Assembly: GCF_020622345.1 (NCBI RefSeq)
Contig: NZ_JACNMO010000020.1
Location: 18,438-82,437 of the forward strand
Direction: 5' to 3'
DNA length: 64,000 nt
DNA from: Roseobacter weihaiensis
GTDB taxonomy: Bacteria; Pseudomonadota; Alphaproteobacteria; Rhodobacterales; Rhodobacteraceae
How positions within the stretch are numbered: the first letter of the stretch is position 1; each line of letters starts with the position of its first letter. The translations under genes were made by a program, and so were the position numbers. Of this stretch, positions 17,810 to 26,740 are shown in pieces. Below the pieces are notes generated by a model. That model saw only the letters and a program-made list of their open reading frames with translations, ran no database searches and was not told where the DNA came from.

Positions 17810-19324
17810 ATGCTCGATGAGGCCCTCACGATCCCCGACGACTCGGACGACCTGCGCAGCTTCGCGGTCCAGCTGGTCGCCGAGGTGAAGGCACAGGCGA
17901 TGCTGATCGAGAAGCTCCGCCATCAGGTGGCGGGCCATCAGGCGTGGCGCTACGGGACCTCATCGGAGGCGTCCGCGCAGTTGCAACTGGCGCTGGAGAC
18001 ATCCGAGCTGGCCGCCGCGGCCATGACGGCACAGATGGGCCTGCCGGAGGAGGCCGGCGCATCCGCCGAGGAGGCGGAAGTCAAGGCCAAGCCGGTGCGT
18101 CGACCCATTCCCGATCACGTGCCGCGTAACGAGGTGGAGATCGCCCCGTCCAGCGACAGCTGCGGCGCGTGCGGCGGAGCGCTCAGGAAGATCGGCCAGG
18201 ACGTCACCGAGGAGCTCGAGTACGTCCCTAGGCGCTTCGTCGTGAACCGCATCACCCGACCGCGCTTCGCCTGCTCGGGCTGCGACGGCTTCACCCAGGC
18301 ACCGTTGCCATCGCGGCCCATCGAACGCGGCCGGCCGGGGCCGGGTCTGCTGGCGCATGTGCTGGTGAGCAAGTACGGCGACCACGCTCCGCTTTATCGC
18401 CAGTCCCAGATCTATGCCCGCGAGGGGATCGACCTGAGCCGGGCCACCATGGCCGAGTGGGTGGGACGCTCGACCGCGCTGCTGGAGCCGCTCGCCGAGG
18501 CGATCGGGCGTCACGTCCTCGAGGGCGGCGCCATCCACGCCGACGATACGCCCGTGTGGATGCTGGCCCCCGGCACCGGCAAGACGAAGACGGCCCGGCT
18601 GTGGACCTACGTGCGCGACGAGCGCGACTGGACCGGAGCGGCGGCGGCCGCGGCGCTCTACCGCTTCTCTCCCGACCGCAAGGGCATCCACCCAGCGAAG
18701 CACCTCGCAGGCTGGATGCATGCCGACGGCTACGCGGGCTTCGAGGAGCTCTACCGCGGTGGCTCGATCCGCGACGTGGCCTGCCTCGCACATGTGCGGC
18801 GCAAGTTTGTGGACGTGCACCGGGCGCAGGGCTCCGCAATCGCCGAGGAGGCCATCCGCAGGATCGGGCAGCTCTACGCCGTCGAGACGGCGATCCGCGG
18901 CTCGCCGCCCGACGAGCGCATCCACATCCGCCAGGAGAAGGCCGCGCCGGTCTTCGACGAGTTCGAGCGCTGGCTGCCCGAGCAACTCTCGACCATCTCC
19001 GGCAAGACGCCCCTCGCGATGGCCATCCGCTACGCGTCCGGGCGCCTGAAGCGGCTGCGGCCGTATCTAGCGCACGGCACCCTGAGCGCGGACAACAACG
19101 TGGCCGAGCGCGCCATGCGCTGCGTGGCCCTGGGCAGGAAGAACCATCTCTTCGTAGGCTCTCCCGCCGGCGGCCGCGCCGCCGCGGTAGCTTACACGCT
19201 GATCGAGACTGCCAAGCTGAACGGCGTCGATCCGCAGGCCTGGCTCGCCGACACCCTCGCGCGCCTGCCCGACCACAAGATCACGCGGCTGGACGATCTG
19301 CTGCCCTGGCGGTGGAAAGCATGA
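17810..19324 (+). CDS. tnpC: IS66 transposase TnpC
   Basis: A 504-residue DDE transposase. An N-terminal leucine-rich coiled coil (residues 20-60) with HQAWRYGTSSE comes first. A zinc-finger-like Cys pattern follows (CGACGG, later CSGC). The core has IHADDTPVWML (first Asp), HADGYAGFEELY (second Asp) and a C-terminal NNVAERAMRCVALGRKN (Glu). The end LLPWRWKA is diagnostic. It is full length and its stop overlaps the next gene. Confidence 0.95.
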   Translation: MLDEALTIPDDSDDLRSFAVQLVAEVKAQAMLIEKLRHQVAGHQAWRYGTSSEASAQLQLALETSELAAAAMTAQMGLPEEAGASAEEAEVKAKPVRRPIPDHVPRNEVEIAPSSDSCGACGGALRKIGQDVTEELEYVPRRFVVNRITRPRFACSGCDGFTQAPLPSRPIERGRPGPGLLAHVLVSKYGDHAPLYRQSQIYAREGIDLSRATMAEWVGRSTALLEPLAEAIGRHVLEGGAIHADDTPVWMLAPGTGKTKTARLWTYVRDERDWTGAAAAAALYRFSPDRKGIHPAKHLAGWMHADGYAGFEELYRGGSIRDVACLAHVRRKFVDVHRAQGSAIAEEAIRRIGQLYAVETAIRGSPPDERIHIRQEKAAPVFDEFERWLPEQLSTISGKTPLAMAIRYASGRLKRLRPYLAHGTLSADNNVAERAMRCVALGRKNHLFVGSPAGGRAAAVAYTLIETAKLNGVDPQAWLADTLARLPDHKITRLDDLLPWRWKA

Positions 19325-19890
19325 GCGTCTTGCGGCCGTGCGCCACGCTCGAGGACATCGAGCCCACCGTCCTGCGCCGCATCGAGGTGCCCGGGGCCAT
19401 GCGGCTCGACCGGCTGCATCTGGTGCTCCAGGCCGCCATGCCCTGGCAGAACTATCACCTCTGGGAGTTCCAGGCTGGCGACACCCGCTGGGGCCTGCCG
19501 GACCCCGACTACGGCGACGACATCCGTCCCGCGGCCAAGGCTACGCTCGCTGAGGCCGTAGAGGCCGCAGGCGGCGGCGCCATCGGCTACCTCTACGACT
19601 TCGGCGACAGCTGGCAGCACCGCATCACGGTCGAGGATCGGACCCCACCAGACCCCCGTCACCTCTATCCCCGCCTCACCGACGTCGAGGGCCGCTGCCC
19701 ACCCGAAGACGTCGGCGGCATCCCGGGCTACGAGCGCTACATCGACATCCTCGCCGATCCCAAAAACCCGCAGCACGCCGAGACCCTAGAATGGCACGGC
19801 GGACCCTTCGACCCCAATGTCCCACCCGCTGACGAACTGCGCCTCGACGTCCTCAAACTTGCGAAGAAGTGGAAGCCACGCGCCCGATAG
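19321..19890 (+). CDS. Plasmid pRiA4b ORF-3-like protein inside IS66
   Basis: 189 residues, coupled to tnpC by a 4-base overlap and lying inside the IS inverted repeats. Landmarks are RRIEVPGAMRLDRLHLVLQ, NYHLWEFQ, YLYDFGDSWQHRITVE and CPPEDVGGIPGYERY. These match the pRiA4b ORF-3 (IS1096 TnpR-like) family, often a passenger near transposases. Its function is not established. Location inside the repeats shows it travels with this element. Confidence 0.88.
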   Translation: MSVLRPCATLEDIEPTVLRRIEVPGAMRLDRLHLVLQAAMPWQNYHLWEFQAGDTRWGLPDPDYGDDIRPAAKATLAEAVEAAGGGAIGYLYDFGDSWQHRITVEDRTPPDPRHLYPRLTDVEGRCPPEDVGGIPGYERYIDILADPKNPQHAETLEWHGGPFDPNVPPADELRLDVLKLAKKWKPRAR

Positions 19891-19911
19891 ACGGCGCGGG
19901 CAGACGCTTAC

Positions 19912-20294
19912 GCATTGGGTGTCCTTCGCCCAATCAAATCACGATGTGCTCTTCCCCCACGTTGGTGGACGGGGAAGATCGCCAAACCGAAGGAGGATCA
20001 GCTCAAGCTGGTCAGCCGGGTCGCAAATCTGGTCGATGTCCAACCGATCAGGACCACCGCAGACCAAGTCGGTGACGGTGACTAAACTAGCGTCGCGACC
20101 CTGCGTTTCGCCCACGCATTGCAAGAGAGCCGCGAAGCGATTGGGAAAGCCACGCTGGCATGGCGATGGGCCACCGCGACATGCGCTCAAGACCAGAGCA
20201 ACGTCCCAGAAAACCAGCGGATGATCCAAGGTCTTGGGTTCACTCCCGTGATATACCTAAGACACTGGTTGCAATGCTCATCGAGGAATCGTCC
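19912..20294. other. Region between IS66 and a small exported-protein gene
   Basis: About 380 bases. An open frame on the minus strand (19939-20229, TTG start) has a plausible C-terminal part (CDPADQLELILLRFGDLPR) but no recognisable family and no ribosome site. It might be the 3' end of a gene cut by rearrangement next to IS66. Nothing else was seen. Confidence 0.3.
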
Positions 20295-20552
20295 ATGCGT
20301 ATCTCCCTTCTCGCTGCTCTCTGCCTTACGGTATCGATGCCCGCTTTTGGCGACACAGCTCACGCGGAGCGCGTTGATCACCACCTGACGCAGCTTCAAC
20401 TCCATGCGCGGAGCGCGTTTCGGCTTTACGACATTGATGTCGATCCCAGGTCGCTTACCCTTGGTCAACTCGCGCAGATCGAGAGCGTGCTCGACAGCGA
20501 GGACTCCGGGGGGCAGAAGCGCGCCCGGATCAGGACCATTGCCGATCAATGA
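20295..20552 (+). CDS. Small exported hypothetical protein
   Basis: 85 residues. A clear signal peptide is present (MRISLLAALCLTVSMPAFG, then DTAHA). The mature part is about 60 residues, predicted helical, with LTLGQLAQIESVLDSEDSGG. GAGGA precedes the ATG at 20295 with good spacing; an in-frame extension upstream lacks coding character. The SLTLGQLAQIESVL stretch resembles small periplasmic proteins of alphaproteobacteria, but no family is recognised. It is followed at once by a decayed IS3 element. Confidence 0.6.
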   Translation: MRISLLAALCLTVSMPAFGDTAHAERVDHHLTQLQLHARSAFRLYDIDVDPRSLTLGQLAQIESVLDSEDSGGQKRARIRTIADQ

Positions 20553-20578
20553 GCTTCGACAGGGGGGCGGTGCGCCGA

Positions 20579-21273
20579 GCTACCCCGAATGAAGACCCCT
20601 GATGCTTGTCGGCTGGCAGGCGCGACTTTCGTTCGCGGGAAGCGGATCAGGACGACCGTTCCCGACCCGGCGCGGCCGTGCCCGCGCGACAAGGTGCACC
20701 GCCAGTTCCAGGCCCCGGCGCCGAACCGGCTCTGGGTGAGCGACTTCACCTACGTCGCGACCTGGCGGGGCTTCGTCCACGTCGCATTCGTCATCGACAC
20801 CTACGCCAGGCGCATCGTCGGCTGGCGGGTGAGCGGCACCGCGACCGCTGGCTTCGTCCTCGACGCCCTAGAGCAGGCCATCCACGACCGAAAGCCCGCG
20901 AAGAATGCAGACCTCGTCGCCCATTCGAACCGCGGCTCGCAAGGCGATCCGCTACACCGAGCGTCTGGCCGAGGAAGGGATCGAGCCGTCGGTCGGACCG
21001 GTCGGGGATTCATACGACAACGCGCTGGCCGAGACCGTTATCGGCCTCTTCAAGACCGAGGTCATCCGCCCGCCTGGACCCTGGCGCTCGCTCGAGGCCG
21101 TGGAGTTCGCGACCCTCGAATGGGTGGACTGGTTCAACCATCGCCGCCTGCTCGAACCGATCGGGCACGTTCCGCCAGCCGAAGCAGAAGCCACCTACTA
21201 CGAGCAGATCGACATGCAGCGGCAAGCCGCGTAACTCAAACCAAACAGCCTCCGGAAAACCAGGGGCGGTTCA
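20579..21273 (+). mobile_element. IS3 family element remnant (orfB only, frameshifted)
   Basis: The left end is missing. The sequence begins inside orfB (VRGKRIRTTVPDPARPCP) and holds the first catalytic Asp (LWVSDFTYVATW). The second catalytic site reads HSNRGSQ, with Asn in place of Asp, and a frameshift follows near 20935. Another frame then continues RYTERLAEEGIEPSVG to DNALAETVIGLFKTEV, which has the catalytic Glu, and ends at 21234. The right terminus CGGAAAACCAGGGGCGGTTCA at 21253-21273 is a typical IS3-group end. It cannot transpose by itself. Confidence 0.82.
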
Positions 21274-21274
21274 C

Positions 21275-21412
21275 TATCAGGGAGTCGCGGTAAAAACTGG
21301 CAAGCCCTTCAAAGCGCGTTTTGCACATTTCTGGACAATGCGTGATGGCAAGATCGCGCGCCTTCAACAAACAGCAGACACCGTTCAATTGGCGCGTTCC
21401 CTGGACGCCTGA
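21275..21412 (+). pseudogene. SnoaL-like protein, C-terminal fragment
   Basis: 45 codons directly abutting the IS3 remnant. They read VAVKTGKPFKARFAHFWTM, then RDGKIARLQQTADTVQLARSL and a stop. This is the C-terminal strand and helix of SnoaL/NTF2-like proteins. The N-terminal part has been lost to the IS event. It lies 53 bases upstream of the SDR gene, so the intact gene was probably the first member of that operon. Confidence 0.7.
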
Positions 21413-21465
21413 ACCTGGCTGCGAAACGAGACCAACGGAGATATCTCAAAGGACGGAGACCCAAT

Positions 21466-22197
21466 ATGGCCGACAAAAGGGTTTGTTTGATTACTGGTGC
21501 CCACAAGGGGATGGGGCTCGAAGCGGCGCGTCAGCTCGGGAAAAAGGGCTTGCACGTGATCCCGAGCGCACGCGACTCGGAACAATCCGAAGCGGCGGTC
21601 GCGCGACTCAAGAGCGATGGCGTTTCAGCGGAACCCCTAACGATCGACACAACCAATGAAGTGTCAGTACGGACAGCAGCGCGGGCCGTGCACGAACGTC
21701 ATGGCAAGCTCGATGTTTTGATCAACAATGCAGGGGTGAGCCTGGAGTTCGACACCGGCATCACACCCGAGACTCTAGGCATCGAACAGATTCGTGCGAC
21801 CTACGAAACTAATGTGTTCGGCACCTTCCGCATGATTCAGGCGTTCACGCCGTTGCTGGCAGATGGCGACGGGCCGCGCATCGTCAACATTGCATCCACT
21901 ATGGGTTCCCTTGCCGCGCTGTCGGACCCGGAGAGCCCATATTACGAGATGAATGTGCCCGCCTACAATTCCTCGAAATCCGCTGTGAACGGACTGACGG
22001 TTGCGTATGCCAAAGCATTAAAGTCCAAAGGCATTTCTGTCACTTCAATATGTCCTGGCTGGGTGCGCACTGACATCGGCACCAAAAACGCGTTTAAGTC
22101 CGTCGAGGAAGGCGTGATGATTACGGTTCAGGTCGCGACGATGGACAATCCTCCATCCGGTGCCTTTGTCGATATCGACGGGCCAGTGCCTTGGTGA
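21466..22197 (+). CDS. SDR family oxidoreductase (carbonyl reductase type)
   Basis: 243 residues. Cofactor motif TGAHKGMG (residues 10-17), NNAG, catalytic Ser in NIASTMGS, and YNSSKSA (Tyr-x-x-x-Lys). The TGAxKGxG form, NAG and CPGWVRTDIG match carbonyl-reductase-like SDRs that use NADPH. GGAG lies upstream of the ATG. It is followed by the GlcG-like gene 11 bases later and the GST gene, forming a three-gene forward operon. Confidence 0.92.
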   Translation: MADKRVCLITGAHKGMGLEAARQLGKKGLHVIPSARDSEQSEAAVARLKSDGVSAEPLTIDTTNEVSVRTAARAVHERHGKLDVLINNAGVSLEFDTGITPETLGIEQIRATYETNVFGTFRMIQAFTPLLADGDGPRIVNIASTMGSLAALSDPESPYYEMNVPAYNSSKSAVNGLTVAYAKALKSKGISVTSICPGWVRTDIGTKNAFKSVEEGVMITVQVATMDNPPSGAFVDIDGPVPW

Positions 22198-22208
22198 GCG
22201 GGTGAGAT

Positions 22209-22655
22209 ATGCCGAAACAAATCCAGACCCTGTGCTTGAATGACGCGAAGGCTCTGCTGGCAGCAGGAGAGGCGAAGGCGGGCGAACTCGGGCGGCCCGT
22301 CAACATCGCGGTCGTCGATGCAGGCGGGCATCTCATCGCCCATCTCCGCATGGACGGTGCATGGTTCGGTACGACCGATCTCGCGATCAACAAGGCGTTC
22401 TCCGCGCGCGCATTCGACATGAGCACCGAGGCGCTCGGTAACTTTGCACAGCCGGGGCAGGAGGCTTACGGCATTCAGTATTCCAACAGTGGTCGTGTCA
22501 TGATTTTCTCAGGTGGATTTCCGGTCGAGCGCAACGGCGTTGTCATCGGTGCCATTGGCGTCGCGGGTGGAGTTGGTGATGAAGACCGCATGATCGCGGA
22601 GGCCGCATTGAATGCCTTTTTCGGCGAAACTTATCAACAAGCGAAGGGTGCTTAG
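22209..22655 (+). CDS. GlcG/HbpS family heme-binding-type protein
   Basis: 148 residues. The family's core is seen in PVNIAVVDAGGHLIAHLRMDGA, the Lys/Ala-rich helix NKAFSARAFDMST, and IFSGGFPVERNGVVIGAIGVAGG. GlcG/DUF336 proteins include the heme-binding HbpS and proteins beside oxidative or glycolate genes. Their cellular role is poorly defined. It lies between the SDR and GST genes, and its stop abuts the GST start. Confidence 0.9.
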   Translation: MPKQIQTLCLNDAKALLAAGEAKAGELGRPVNIAVVDAGGHLIAHLRMDGAWFGTTDLAINKAFSARAFDMSTEALGNFAQPGQEAYGIQYSNSGRVMIFSGGFPVERNGVVIGAIGVAGGVGDEDRMIAEAALNAFFGETYQQAKGA

Positions 22656-23279
22656 ATGCTGAAACTCTATACTATGCCCGGGGCGTGCGCCCTGGCCCCA
22701 AATATCGGCTTCGCTTGGCTAAACGTTCCTGTCGATATTGAAAACATGGTCTTCGGGGAACACCGCGAGCCCGCATTCCTTGAAATCAATCCGGCTGGAA
22801 AAGTTCCCGCTTTGCAATTCGATGATGGGCAGGTTCTGACCGAAGCAGCCGCGATCTTTGCTTGGCTTGGCAACACCCATGGAGTCGATCGTTTCGAACA
22901 GGATCCCATACTTCGCTGGCGGGAGGCCGAAGCGTTGAGCTATATGACATCTGAGGTGCACACGGACTACCAGCCGCATTTCACCGTTGAACGCTATGTG
23001 ATGAGCGAGGCCGCGCAGACTGAACTGAAGGCCAAGACATACGAAAAAATCGCCCACCATTATGATATCATGAACAAAACGTTGCAGGGTGCGGGCGGCG
23101 AGTGGTATCTTGGCGCGCCGAGCTTCGCGGATGCCTATCTCTATTTGCTGGTGCGCTGGATCGTCCAGACACCGCTGTCCCTGTCAGACTACCCTGAGCT
23201 TAAGGCGCATGTGCGCAAGATGCAGGCCGACAACGGCGTGCGACTCGCACTAGAGCGCCAGGAAATGGAACCCATTTGA
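22656..23279 (+). CDS. Glutathione S-transferase (beta-like)
   Basis: 207 residues. Thioredoxin-fold N-terminal domain with LYTMPGACALAPNI (Cys in the beta-class position) and the cis-Pro/Glu-Ala segment GKVPALQFDDGQVLTEAAAI. A helical C-terminal domain follows, with ERSFADAYLYLLVRW-type sequence (here APSFADAYLYLLVRW). The GST at 55795-56412 in element B is clearly a paralogue. It probably conjugates or reduces electrophiles with glutathione. Confidence 0.92.
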   Translation: MLKLYTMPGACALAPNIGFAWLNVPVDIENMVFGEHREPAFLEINPAGKVPALQFDDGQVLTEAAAIFAWLGNTHGVDRFEQDPILRWREAEALSYMTSEVHTDYQPHFTVERYVMSEAAQTELKAKTYEKIAHHYDIMNKTLQGAGGEWYLGAPSFADAYLYLLVRWIVQTPLSLSDYPELKAHVRKMQADNGVRLALERQEMEPI

Positions 23280-23424
23280 TAATACGTCACAACATGCTGT
23301 CGGCCCGAAGATCGAAAGATATGGATTGGCTCACTATGTGGCGCAAAGCGGTCGCCGACGCAGTCGCAGCGAAATCCCTCGAAGTCCCGCGGAACCGGCA
23401 TATGCGTCGGCCGCCGTCTAAAGA

Positions 23425-23650
23425 TTAGGTCTCATCTGGCGCGTTTTCCTTCAACAAAAGATCCAGTCGCACATCCAGCGCCAGCGCGGCATGCCAAAGC
23501 GTGATGATGGTGACGTTCTGTTGGCCGCGCTCCATCGAACTCACATGGGCGCGATCCACGCCCCATCTTCACGGCCAATGCCGCCTGGCTCATATCAGCT
23601 AAAGTTCTGTAGTGCTTGAGATTGTTCCCAAAAACCTGCCGGATATCCAT
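23425..23650 (-). pseudogene. XRE family helix-turn-helix regulator, frameshifted
   Basis: From ATG 23650 the frame gives MDIRQVFGNNLKHYR, then ADMSQAALAVKMG. A one-base excess in the run ATGGGGCG near 23560 then shifts the frame. In the next frame the helix-turn-helix continues VDRAHVSSMERGQQNVTIIT, then LWHAALALDVRLDLLL, to the stop at 23425. The restored protein would be about 74 residues. This is either a true pseudogene or a homopolymer sequencing error. Confidence 0.7.
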
Positions 23651-23880
23651 CCGACGACCAAAGACCTATCGCGTATTTTAGTGCGACGTATTATAATGCT
23701 CTCTCTATGCCACCTCGTTCAGCGATCAGATACGGAAATGCAGCCTTTCAGCCGTGCGGCAGTTGCGCGAAGCCATGTAAATGAGGCATTAGCCAGATGG
23801 GCATCGACGGTGCTCATGGGGGATAAGATGAGCAGCGAGATCAGTCGAAGACTTACCGATACCCCGCCAAACAGCGACCA

Positions 23881-25015
23881 TGGAGTTGACCCGGTTTCAC
23901 GGACACCCTGAGAGTTCAGCCGGAGGTGTTCGAGATGACCCGTTATCGCCCTGCCTATCCGCCGGAGTTTCGGCGCCAGATGATCGATCTTGTCCGCTCC
24001 GTCGCACGCCCGAAGAGTTGTCGCGTGAGTTCGAGCCGAGCGCCGCGTCGATCGCCGGATGGGTCCGTCGCGCCGACGCTAAGGACGGCACGCGGCCTGA
24101 TGTCATGAGTACGGCCGAACGTGAGGAGCTCGCGCGTCTCCGTCGCGAGAACCGGCAGCTTCGTCAGGAGCGGGACATATTGGCAGAGGCTACGGCCTGG
24201 TTCGCGGCCGCCCCGAACGGGCGTACGAACTGATGCGGACGAACCAGGCCGAGCATCCGATCCGCGTCATGGCCTGTGTGTTGGGCGTATCTGCCTCTGG
24301 CTTCTACGACTGGCGCGATCGGCAGCCGTCGGATCGGCAGAGAGGCGATGCCGCCCTTCTACGCCGCATCCGCACCATTCACGCTGTCTCGCATGGGACC
24401 TACGGCGCGCCACGCGTTCATGCAGAGTTGCGGGCCGAGGGCGTCCAGATCGGGCGCAAGCGCGTCGCCCGGCTGATGCGCGAGGCCGGGATCGCGGGTG
24501 TCAGCCGCAGGCGCAGGGCCGTCCGCGCCCCGGAACGGACCTCCGCCGGCGATCCTCCCGCTTCGCTACGCCAGGCCGTCTTGGCGACCGGAGAGGCGCC
24601 CTCAGCGCTTTGCTCGAACCACGCTTCCACTTCATCATCGCAACCTCCATCAGCCAAGCGTTGCGACAACCGGTTGAGACCGCCCAGTATACGTCCTGGG
24701 TGTTCGGCCATCGCTGCCGAATGGCGGGCATCCGGCCATCAACCGGCACTGCCGGCGATGCACTCGACAACGCCATGTGCGAGAGCTTCTTCGCCACCCT
24801 CGAATGCGAGCTGATCGATCGCCATCGCTTCGCAACGAAAGCCGAGGCGCAGATCGCCGTGTTCCATTTCATCGAGGGCTTCTACAACCCGTCGCGCCGA
24901 CACTCGTCCATCGGCTACCTGTCACCCGCCGAGTTCGAAGCAGCCCATCAATCCAACCGTGCCCAGACGGGCACGCCCAAACCCGAAACCTGTCCGTGAA
25001 ACCGGGTCAACTCCA
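23881..25015 (+). mobile_element. IS3 family element, internally deleted and frameshifted
   Basis: Perfect 25-base terminal inverted repeats lie at 23881-23905 (starts TGGAGTTGACCC) and 24991-25015. Inside, orfA starts at 23935 (MTRYRPAYPPEFRRQMI), shifts frame near 24000 (TPEELSREFEPSAASIAGWV) and ends at 24233. The orfB frame runs from 24233 (ACVLGVSASGFYDWR, RVARLMREAG) to about 24560. A deletion has then removed the part with the two catalytic Asp residues. The end (DNAMCESFFATLECELIDRH, SIGYLSPAEFE) resumes in another frame to 24999. It could move only with a transposase supplied in trans. The preceding bases hold a possible truncated ORF from 23738. Confidence 0.85.
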
Positions 25016-25108
25016 ACTCCATTTGATCATCTGGTTGAGGCTTGTGAGGAGCTGTATGGCGAGGGCCGTGATGATGACCTTGAAGGGTTTGCCCTGCGCC
25101 TCGAGGCG
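25007..25108 (-). pseudogene. IS110 family transposase, C-terminal fragment
   Basis: About 30 codons read RLEAQGKPFKVIITALAIQL and then LTSLNQMIKW. This is the C-terminal pattern of IS110 transposases, (G)KP-K-A..A..RKLLT.LN.M. The stop falls inside the IS3 right repeat, so the IS3 element lies against a broken IS110. No other IS110 sequence was seen. Confidence 0.55.
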
Positions 25109-25117
25109 GGCGGCCGC

Positions 25118-25666
25118 TTAACCTGCCGCCCGCCACAGCCCCAATTCAGGGTCGAGCGTCGCGCAGGTCTCCATCGTCAATGTGCGCCAGCGATGGGTCG
25201 GGTTGAAGGTCGGCGCCGCGTCGGGACCGGCGGCGAGGCAGAGCTCAGTATCGGCGAGACGCATGTGCCCCTCCTCAGTCCGCTCGAAGCGTTGAAATCG
25301 GTCTGCCGGCAGGAAACTCTCCTCGGCGCCGCAGGGGCGCAGGACGACCGGCGCGCCGGGCAGCAACCCTTCGCCCACCGCGAAGGCCGTCACGCAGCTC
25401 TCGAAGGCGGGCATATAGAGACGTCCGTCCGAGAGCACCTCGACGAAGCGATCCGAGGCATGCGCCTCGGGCAGGCAATTATGCGCGATCAGCGGCAGAT
25501 CCGCCCGGGCAGTATCGCCGATGCCGAGCACATCGACACAATAGCCTTCCTCCGGAAAACCGAGATCGCTTTGGGTCCTGAGTTGCGGACCGGTCTCAGC
25601 GGCACCGGGAGAGGCCGAGAAGAGCAGCCCTAGGACAGCACAAGCGCCAGCGGAAAGAGATTTCAT
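25118..25666 (-). CDS. Secreted protein, possible ricin-B-like beta-trefoil
   Basis: 182 residues from ATG 25666, chosen because it starts a clear signal peptide (SAGACAVLGLLFSASPGAAA-type, ending GAAE). The mature part has six Cys and repeats of about 45 residues with a C-x-D/A pattern (GYCVDVLG, ESCVTAF, ELCLAAG, METCATL). This resembles beta-trefoil lectin-like domains, where each lobe has CL and C-L-x-W motifs. Assignment is by pattern only. It follows the hydroquinone reductase gene by 20 bases on the same strand. Confidence 0.55.
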   Translation of the reverse strand: MKSLSAGACAVLGLLFSASPGAAETGPQLRTQSDLGFPEEGYCVDVLGIGDTARADLPLIAHNCLPEAHASDRFVEVLSDGRLYMPAFESCVTAFAVGEGLLPGAPVVLRPCGAEESFLPADRFQRFERTEEGHMRLADTELCLAAGPDAAPTFNPTHRWRTLTMETCATLDPELGLWRAAG

Positions 25667-25686
25667 GGGGAGGTTCCCTTCGTGAT

Positions 25687-26700
25687 TTATGGTGTCGCCC
25701 AGTCGAGTTGCGGCCCGATGGGCACGATCCCGAGCGGGTTTCTTTTGGCGGATGGCGAGTGATAACCACGCCGGTAAATGTCGAAATCGGCCGTCGCCGC
25801 GACACCGTCGTGGCGATAGAGCCGCTTCGCGTAACCCCAGAGATGCGGATAATCCGTCAATCTGCGCAGGTTGCACTTGAAGGCGGAATGATAGGCGACA
25901 TCGAATCGCGCGAGCGTCGGGAAGAGCCTCAGATCGGTTTCGGTGAGCGATGATCCATGGAGGAACGGGCCCGGCGTGTCTGTGGCATGACCGGCCCGGC
26001 CAGCGACTGACCCTAGTCGCGCCTCGAGGGCATCCAGCATTGCAAACACATCCCGCGTTGCACCCTCATAGGCCTCCTGTGTGCCGGCAAAACCGGCGCG
26101 GTAAACGCCATTGTTGAGCCGGTCGTGGATCTCGCTCGACAGTGCGTCGATCTCGTCCCGCAGATCGCACGGGTAGAGATCGGGCGCGTCCTGGGATGCG
26201 AATGTGCCGAATTGCGTCGCGAGCATCCGGACAATATCGGCGCTTTCATTCGAGACGATCTTTTCGCGGTGCCGATCCCAGAGCACCGGCGTCGTGGCCC
26301 GGCCCGAATAGCCAGGATCGGACCGGTGATAGAGTTCGTGAAGTGCTGCGCTCCCACAAAGGTGATCGGTGAAGCCGCTTACAGCGTCGAAAACCCACCC
26401 CTGATCCGTAAGACGCGGCGCGCAGGTCGAAAGCCCGATGACGTCCTCCAGTCCCATCACCACCCGCACGAGGGCCGTCCGATGCGCCCATGGGCAGTTG
26501 ATCGCGCCATAAAGGTGATAGCGTCCGGCCTCGGCAGGATAGACATCGCTCGCGATCGCGCCTGGAAGGCCATCGGAAGCGCGGGTGCCGTCGCGCGTGA
26601 CCCAATCGCGCAGTACCGAAGGCGCGCGGCGCCACGCGCCGTCCGGATCCGCCGCGATCTGTGTCTCCGTGACCCAGACACCATCGATCATCCGGCCCAT
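25687..26700 (-). CDS. Glutathionyl-hydroquinone reductase (omega-class GST, YqjG/ECM4 family)
   Basis: 337 residues. The N-terminal thioredoxin-fold active site is INCPWAHRT with the nucleophilic Cys. The C-terminal domain has EIHDRLNNGVYRAGFAGTQ-type sequence, LTETDLRLFPTLARFD and the FKCNLRRLTDYPHLWGY segment diagnostic of this family. It reductively removes glutathione from glutathionyl-hydroquinones in the cytoplasm. The ATG at 26700 is chosen because upstream residues overlap the TetR gene and lack family character. It is probably co-transcribed with the TetR gene upstream. Confidence 0.92.
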   Translation of the reverse strand: MGRMIDGVWVTETQIAADPDGAWRRAPSVLRDWVTRDGTRASDGLPGAIASDVYPAEAGRYHLYGAINCPWAHRTALVRVVMGLEDVIGLSTCAPRLTDQGWVFDAVSGFTDHLCGSAALHELYHRSDPGYSGRATTPVLWDRHREKIVSNESADIVRMLATQFGTFASQDAPDLYPCDLRDEIDALSSEIHDRLNNGVYRAGFAGTQEAYEGATRDVFAMLDALEARLGSVAGRAGHATDTPGPFLHGSSLTETDLRLFPTLARFDVAYHSAFKCNLRRLTDYPHLWGYAKRLYRHDGVAATADFDIYRRGYHSPSAKRNPLGIVPIGPQLDWATP

Positions 26701-26740
26701 GGCGACACCTGAACGTTCGGCGTTTCCGGGTCGGTCAACG

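Larger units (their letters stand above)
16897..19911 (+). mobile_element. IS66 family insertion sequence with four genes
   Basis: The terminal inverted repeats are GTAAGCGTCTGC at the left and its complement GCAGACGCTTAC at 19900-19911. These are IS66-type ends starting GTAA. Inside are tnpA, tnpB, tnpC and a fourth gene, all forward and overlapping or close. All frames are intact, so it may be active. The expected 8-base target duplication is absent (left flank CGTATTAC, right flank GCATTGGG). This points to a rearrangement at one end after insertion. Confidence 0.9.

Noticed and set aside
17960..18985. 341-residue minus-strand ORF inside IS66 tnpC
   Set aside because: Antisense shadow of an intact transposase gene.
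19939..20229. 96-residue minus-strand ORF beside IS66
   Set aside because: TTG start, no ribosome site, no family; kept only as a remark in the region entry.
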